Positions 31,877-33,380 of a stretch of DNA of 33,380 bases are shown here, one piece after another. Below the pieces are notes generated by a model. The model did not search any database and was not told the DNA's origin. It saw nothing but the letters and a program-made list of their open reading frames with translations. The translations under genes and the position numbers were made by a program. Source of the DNA: Microbacterium sp. (GTDB lineage Bacteria; Actinomycetota; Actinomycetes; Actinomycetales; Microbacteriaceae); assembly GCF_003248605.1 (NCBI RefSeq), contig NZ_QFPF01000020.1, positions 1 through 33,380 on the forward strand, written 5' to 3'. Numbering within the stretch: position 1 is the first letter of the stretch; each line of letters starts with the position of its first letter.

Positions 31877-33202
31877 GTGAGTCCCACGACCGCGATGGCG
31901 AGGCGTTCCCGGGTGGGATCGATCCTTGCCCTAGGTGCGCTGCTCGGCGTCTTCCTCGCGATGATCTTGACCCTGGCCGCTGCTCCGGCGTCGGCCGCCG
32001 AAGACGACCCGTACCGCATCAGCGGCAACGTGCAGCTCGACGGCGAACCCCTCGAGGGCGTCCGGCTCGTCATCGACGGACCCGGCGGCGAGCAGGAGGT
32101 CGAGACGGATGCCGAGGGCCAATGGCGCGTCGGCGTCCCCGAACGCGGCGAGACCTACACCGTCACCCTCGATGAGGACACCCTGCCGGAGGGCATCGCC
32201 GTCGTCGACGAGGAGAGCGACACCCCGAACGAGAAGGAGGTGGAGGTCGGGGCCGGAGGGCGCGTGACCGTCAACTTCTTCATCGGCGAGGGTGAGCGCA
32301 ACGTCACCTCGTTCGCCGACCAGCTCGTGGAGCGCATCGTGCAGGGGCTGAGCTTCGGTCTCATGCTGGGCCTGGCCGCCGTGGGCCTCTCGCTCGTGTT
32401 CGGCACCACCGGCATCTCCAACTTCGCCCACGGCGAAATGGTCACCTTCGGCGCGATCGCGGCCCTCGTGCTGGTCGGGCCGGCAAGCCTCGCGCTGCCC
32501 CTCTGGCTCGGGTTCCCTCTCGCCATCATCCTCAGCGCCGGGCTCGGGCTCGTGCTCGACATGATCCTGTGGCGACCGCTGCGAAGGCGCAGAGTCGGCG
32601 TCGTGCAGCTCATGATCGTCTCGATCGGCCTCTCGCTCGCGCTGCGATACGTCTTCCAGTTCTTCATCGGCGGCGGCACACTGCAGCTGCCGTACTCCTC
32701 GACGCCGCGCATCAACCTGTTCGGTTCGGTGCAGATGAGCGTGATCGACATGATCTCGATCGCGATCTCGATCGTCGTCATCGTCGCCTTCGCCCTCTGG
32801 CTGACCCGCTCGCGGCTCGGCAAGGCGACCCGGGCGATCTCCGACAACCCCTCGCTCGCGGCCGCCTCCGGCATCGACGTGGACTTCGTGGTGCGGGTGG
32901 TCTGGGTCGTGGCGGGTGGCCTGGCCGGACTCGCCGGAATCCTCTACGCGTACTTCCGCCCCGGCATCCGCTGGGACATGGGTGCGCAGGTGCTGCTGCT
33001 GATGTTCGCCGCCGTCATCCTCGGCGGACTCGGCACGGCCTACGGCGCCCTCGTCGGCGCCCTCATCGTCGGCATCCTGGTCGAGGTGTCGAGCCTGTGG
33101 ATCCCCGCCGACCTGAAGTACGCCAGCGCGCTGTTCATCCTGATCGTGATCCTGCTGTTCCGACCGCAGGGCATCCTCGGCCGCCGCGAGAGAATAGGTT
33201 AA
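31877..33202 (+). CDS. Branched-chain amino acid/urea-type ABC permease (LivH/UrtB-like) with secreted N-terminal domain
   Basis: 441 residues. The first 40 residues are a signal-peptide-like stretch (ARRSRVGSILALGALLGVFLAM...APASA-AEDD). Residues about 45-140 form a beta-rich Cna-B/carboxypeptidase-regulatory-like domain: YRISGNVQLDGEPLEGVRLV, TDAEGQWRVGVPERGETYTV. Then comes a normal LivH permease: GLSFGLMLGLAAVGLSLVFGTTGISNFAHGEMVTFGA, RPLRRRRVGVVQLMIVSIG, and the EAA-like loop SRLGKATRAISDNPSLAAASGIDVD followed by more helices. LivH permeases move branched-chain amino acids or urea/amides; the ligand cannot be told here. GTG 31877 is chosen for the GGAGGA site just upstream. Usual LivH is about 290-300 residues, so the extra 145 are unusual. 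Confidence 0.9.
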   Translation: MSPTTAMARRSRVGSILALGALLGVFLAMILTLAAAPASAAEDDPYRISGNVQLDGEPLEGVRLVIDGPGGEQEVETDAEGQWRVGVPERGETYTVTLDEDTLPEGIAVVDEESDTPNEKEVEVGAGGRVTVNFFIGEGERNVTSFADQLVERIVQGLSFGLMLGLAAVGLSLVFGTTGISNFAHGEMVTFGAIAALVLVGPASLALPLWLGFPLAIILSAGLGLVLDMILWRPLRRRRVGVVQLMIVSIGLSLALRYVFQFFIGGGTLQLPYSSTPRINLFGSVQMSVIDMISIAISIVVIVAFALWLTRSRLGKATRAISDNPSLAAASGIDVDFVVRVVWVVAGGLAGLAGILYAYFRPGIRWDMGAQVLLLMFAAVILGGLGTAYGALVGALIVGILVEVSSLWIPADLKYASALFILIVILLFRPQGILGRRERIG

Positions 33203-33209
33203 GCGCACC

Positions 33210-33380
33210 ATGGACTGGCTCCAGATCCTCTCCAACTCGGCGTCGTCGATCATCAGCCCCGCCACGCTGGGCTACGCCCTCGCCGCCCTGGGCCTGGCCG
33301 TGCACTTCGGCTACACGGGCCTGATCAACATGGGCATCGCCGGCTTCATGGCCGTCGGCGCCTACGGCTACGCCATCTCG
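33210..33380 (+). CDS. Branched-chain amino acid ABC permease (LivM-like), 5' part only
   Basis: The first 57 codons of the second permease. MDWLQILSNSASSIISPATLGYALAALGLAVHFGYTGLINMGIAGFMAVGAYGYAIS matches the LivM start, with GYTGLINMGIAGFMAVGAY being its conserved motif. The gene starts 7 nt after the LivH-like stop, so it is in the same operon, with a weak TAGG ribosome site. ATPase (LivG/LivF) and binding-protein genes would be expected to the right (family knowledge). The rest lies outside the window. Confidence 0.9.
   Translation, partial: MDWLQILSNSASSIISPATLGYALAALGLAVHFGYTGLINMGIAGFMAVGAYGYAIS

Overview
The window is about 70% G+C chromosomal DNA from an actinobacterium, most likely a member of Microbacteriaceae close to Microbacterium. 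This is inferred from the G+C-biased third codon positions, the many leaderless promoters (a TANNNT -10 box ending 6-10 nt before ATG or GTG), the GuaB3 protein, the LigC/Prim-PolC pair and the gene families present. No phage, transposase or CRISPR array is visible. Most genes are ordinary; the interest lies in one damaged core gene, one small redox operon, an unusual tRNA and several families of intergenic repeats.

Layout. Positions 1-2.6 kb: the 5' part of sucC (minus) and a FAD/Rieske oxidoreductase (minus), divergent from a TetR regulator. Positions 3.4-6.25 kb: a repeat-rich stretch in which three copies of a nested palindrome surround an acyl-CoA dehydrogenase and a two-gene thioredoxin/DUF2892 operon; that operon carries a CsoR/CstR-type operator on its promoter. 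Positions 6.25-9.6 kb: AI-2E-family permease, ATP-dependent DNA ligase C and, convergent, a stand-alone LigD-type primase-polymerase. Positions 9.6-14.3 kb: SseB-like protein, PcrA/UvrD helicase and CHAD protein, all minus. Positions 14.7-17.6 kb: a DrrAB-like ABC exporter divergent from a WYL regulator. Positions 17.7-18.3 kb: a tRNA-Met(CAU)-like gene followed by a fragment of a DUF1345 membrane protein. Positions 18.2-24.4 kb: SUMF1-like protein, ChrA, a second ABC-2 exporter, a GDPD phosphodiesterase and a Bax-inhibitor-1 family protein with a strong UUCG terminator. Positions 24.4-24.95 kb: two copies of another intergenic repeat. Positions 24.95-31.6 kb: a guanine-nucleotide neighbourhood on the minus strand (guaA, DUF3817, SURF1-like, guaB3, DUF2277, TMEM175-like, guaB). 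Positions 31.9 kb to the end: start of a branched-chain amino acid/urea-type ABC permease operon (LivH with a secreted N-terminal domain, then LivM).

Most notable points. (1) The guaB gene reads as one open frame but lacks about 35 codons, exactly the segment that carries the catalytic cysteine loop of IMP dehydrogenase. The neighbouring GuaB3 has serine at the matching position, so neither IMPDH-family protein here has the catalytic cysteine. (2) A perfect ATACCCC-N2-GGGGTAT operator overlaps the leaderless promoter of a thioredoxin gene that is translationally coupled to a DUF2892 (YgaP-type membrane domain) gene, which suggests a copper- or persulfide-responsive operon. (3) The octamer GGATGCTG and its complement occur 25 times by hand count, where about one is expected from base composition; one inverted pair forms a perfect 24-bp palindrome. 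(4) The nested palindromes between 3.6 and 6.1 kb show compensatory changes in their inner arms.
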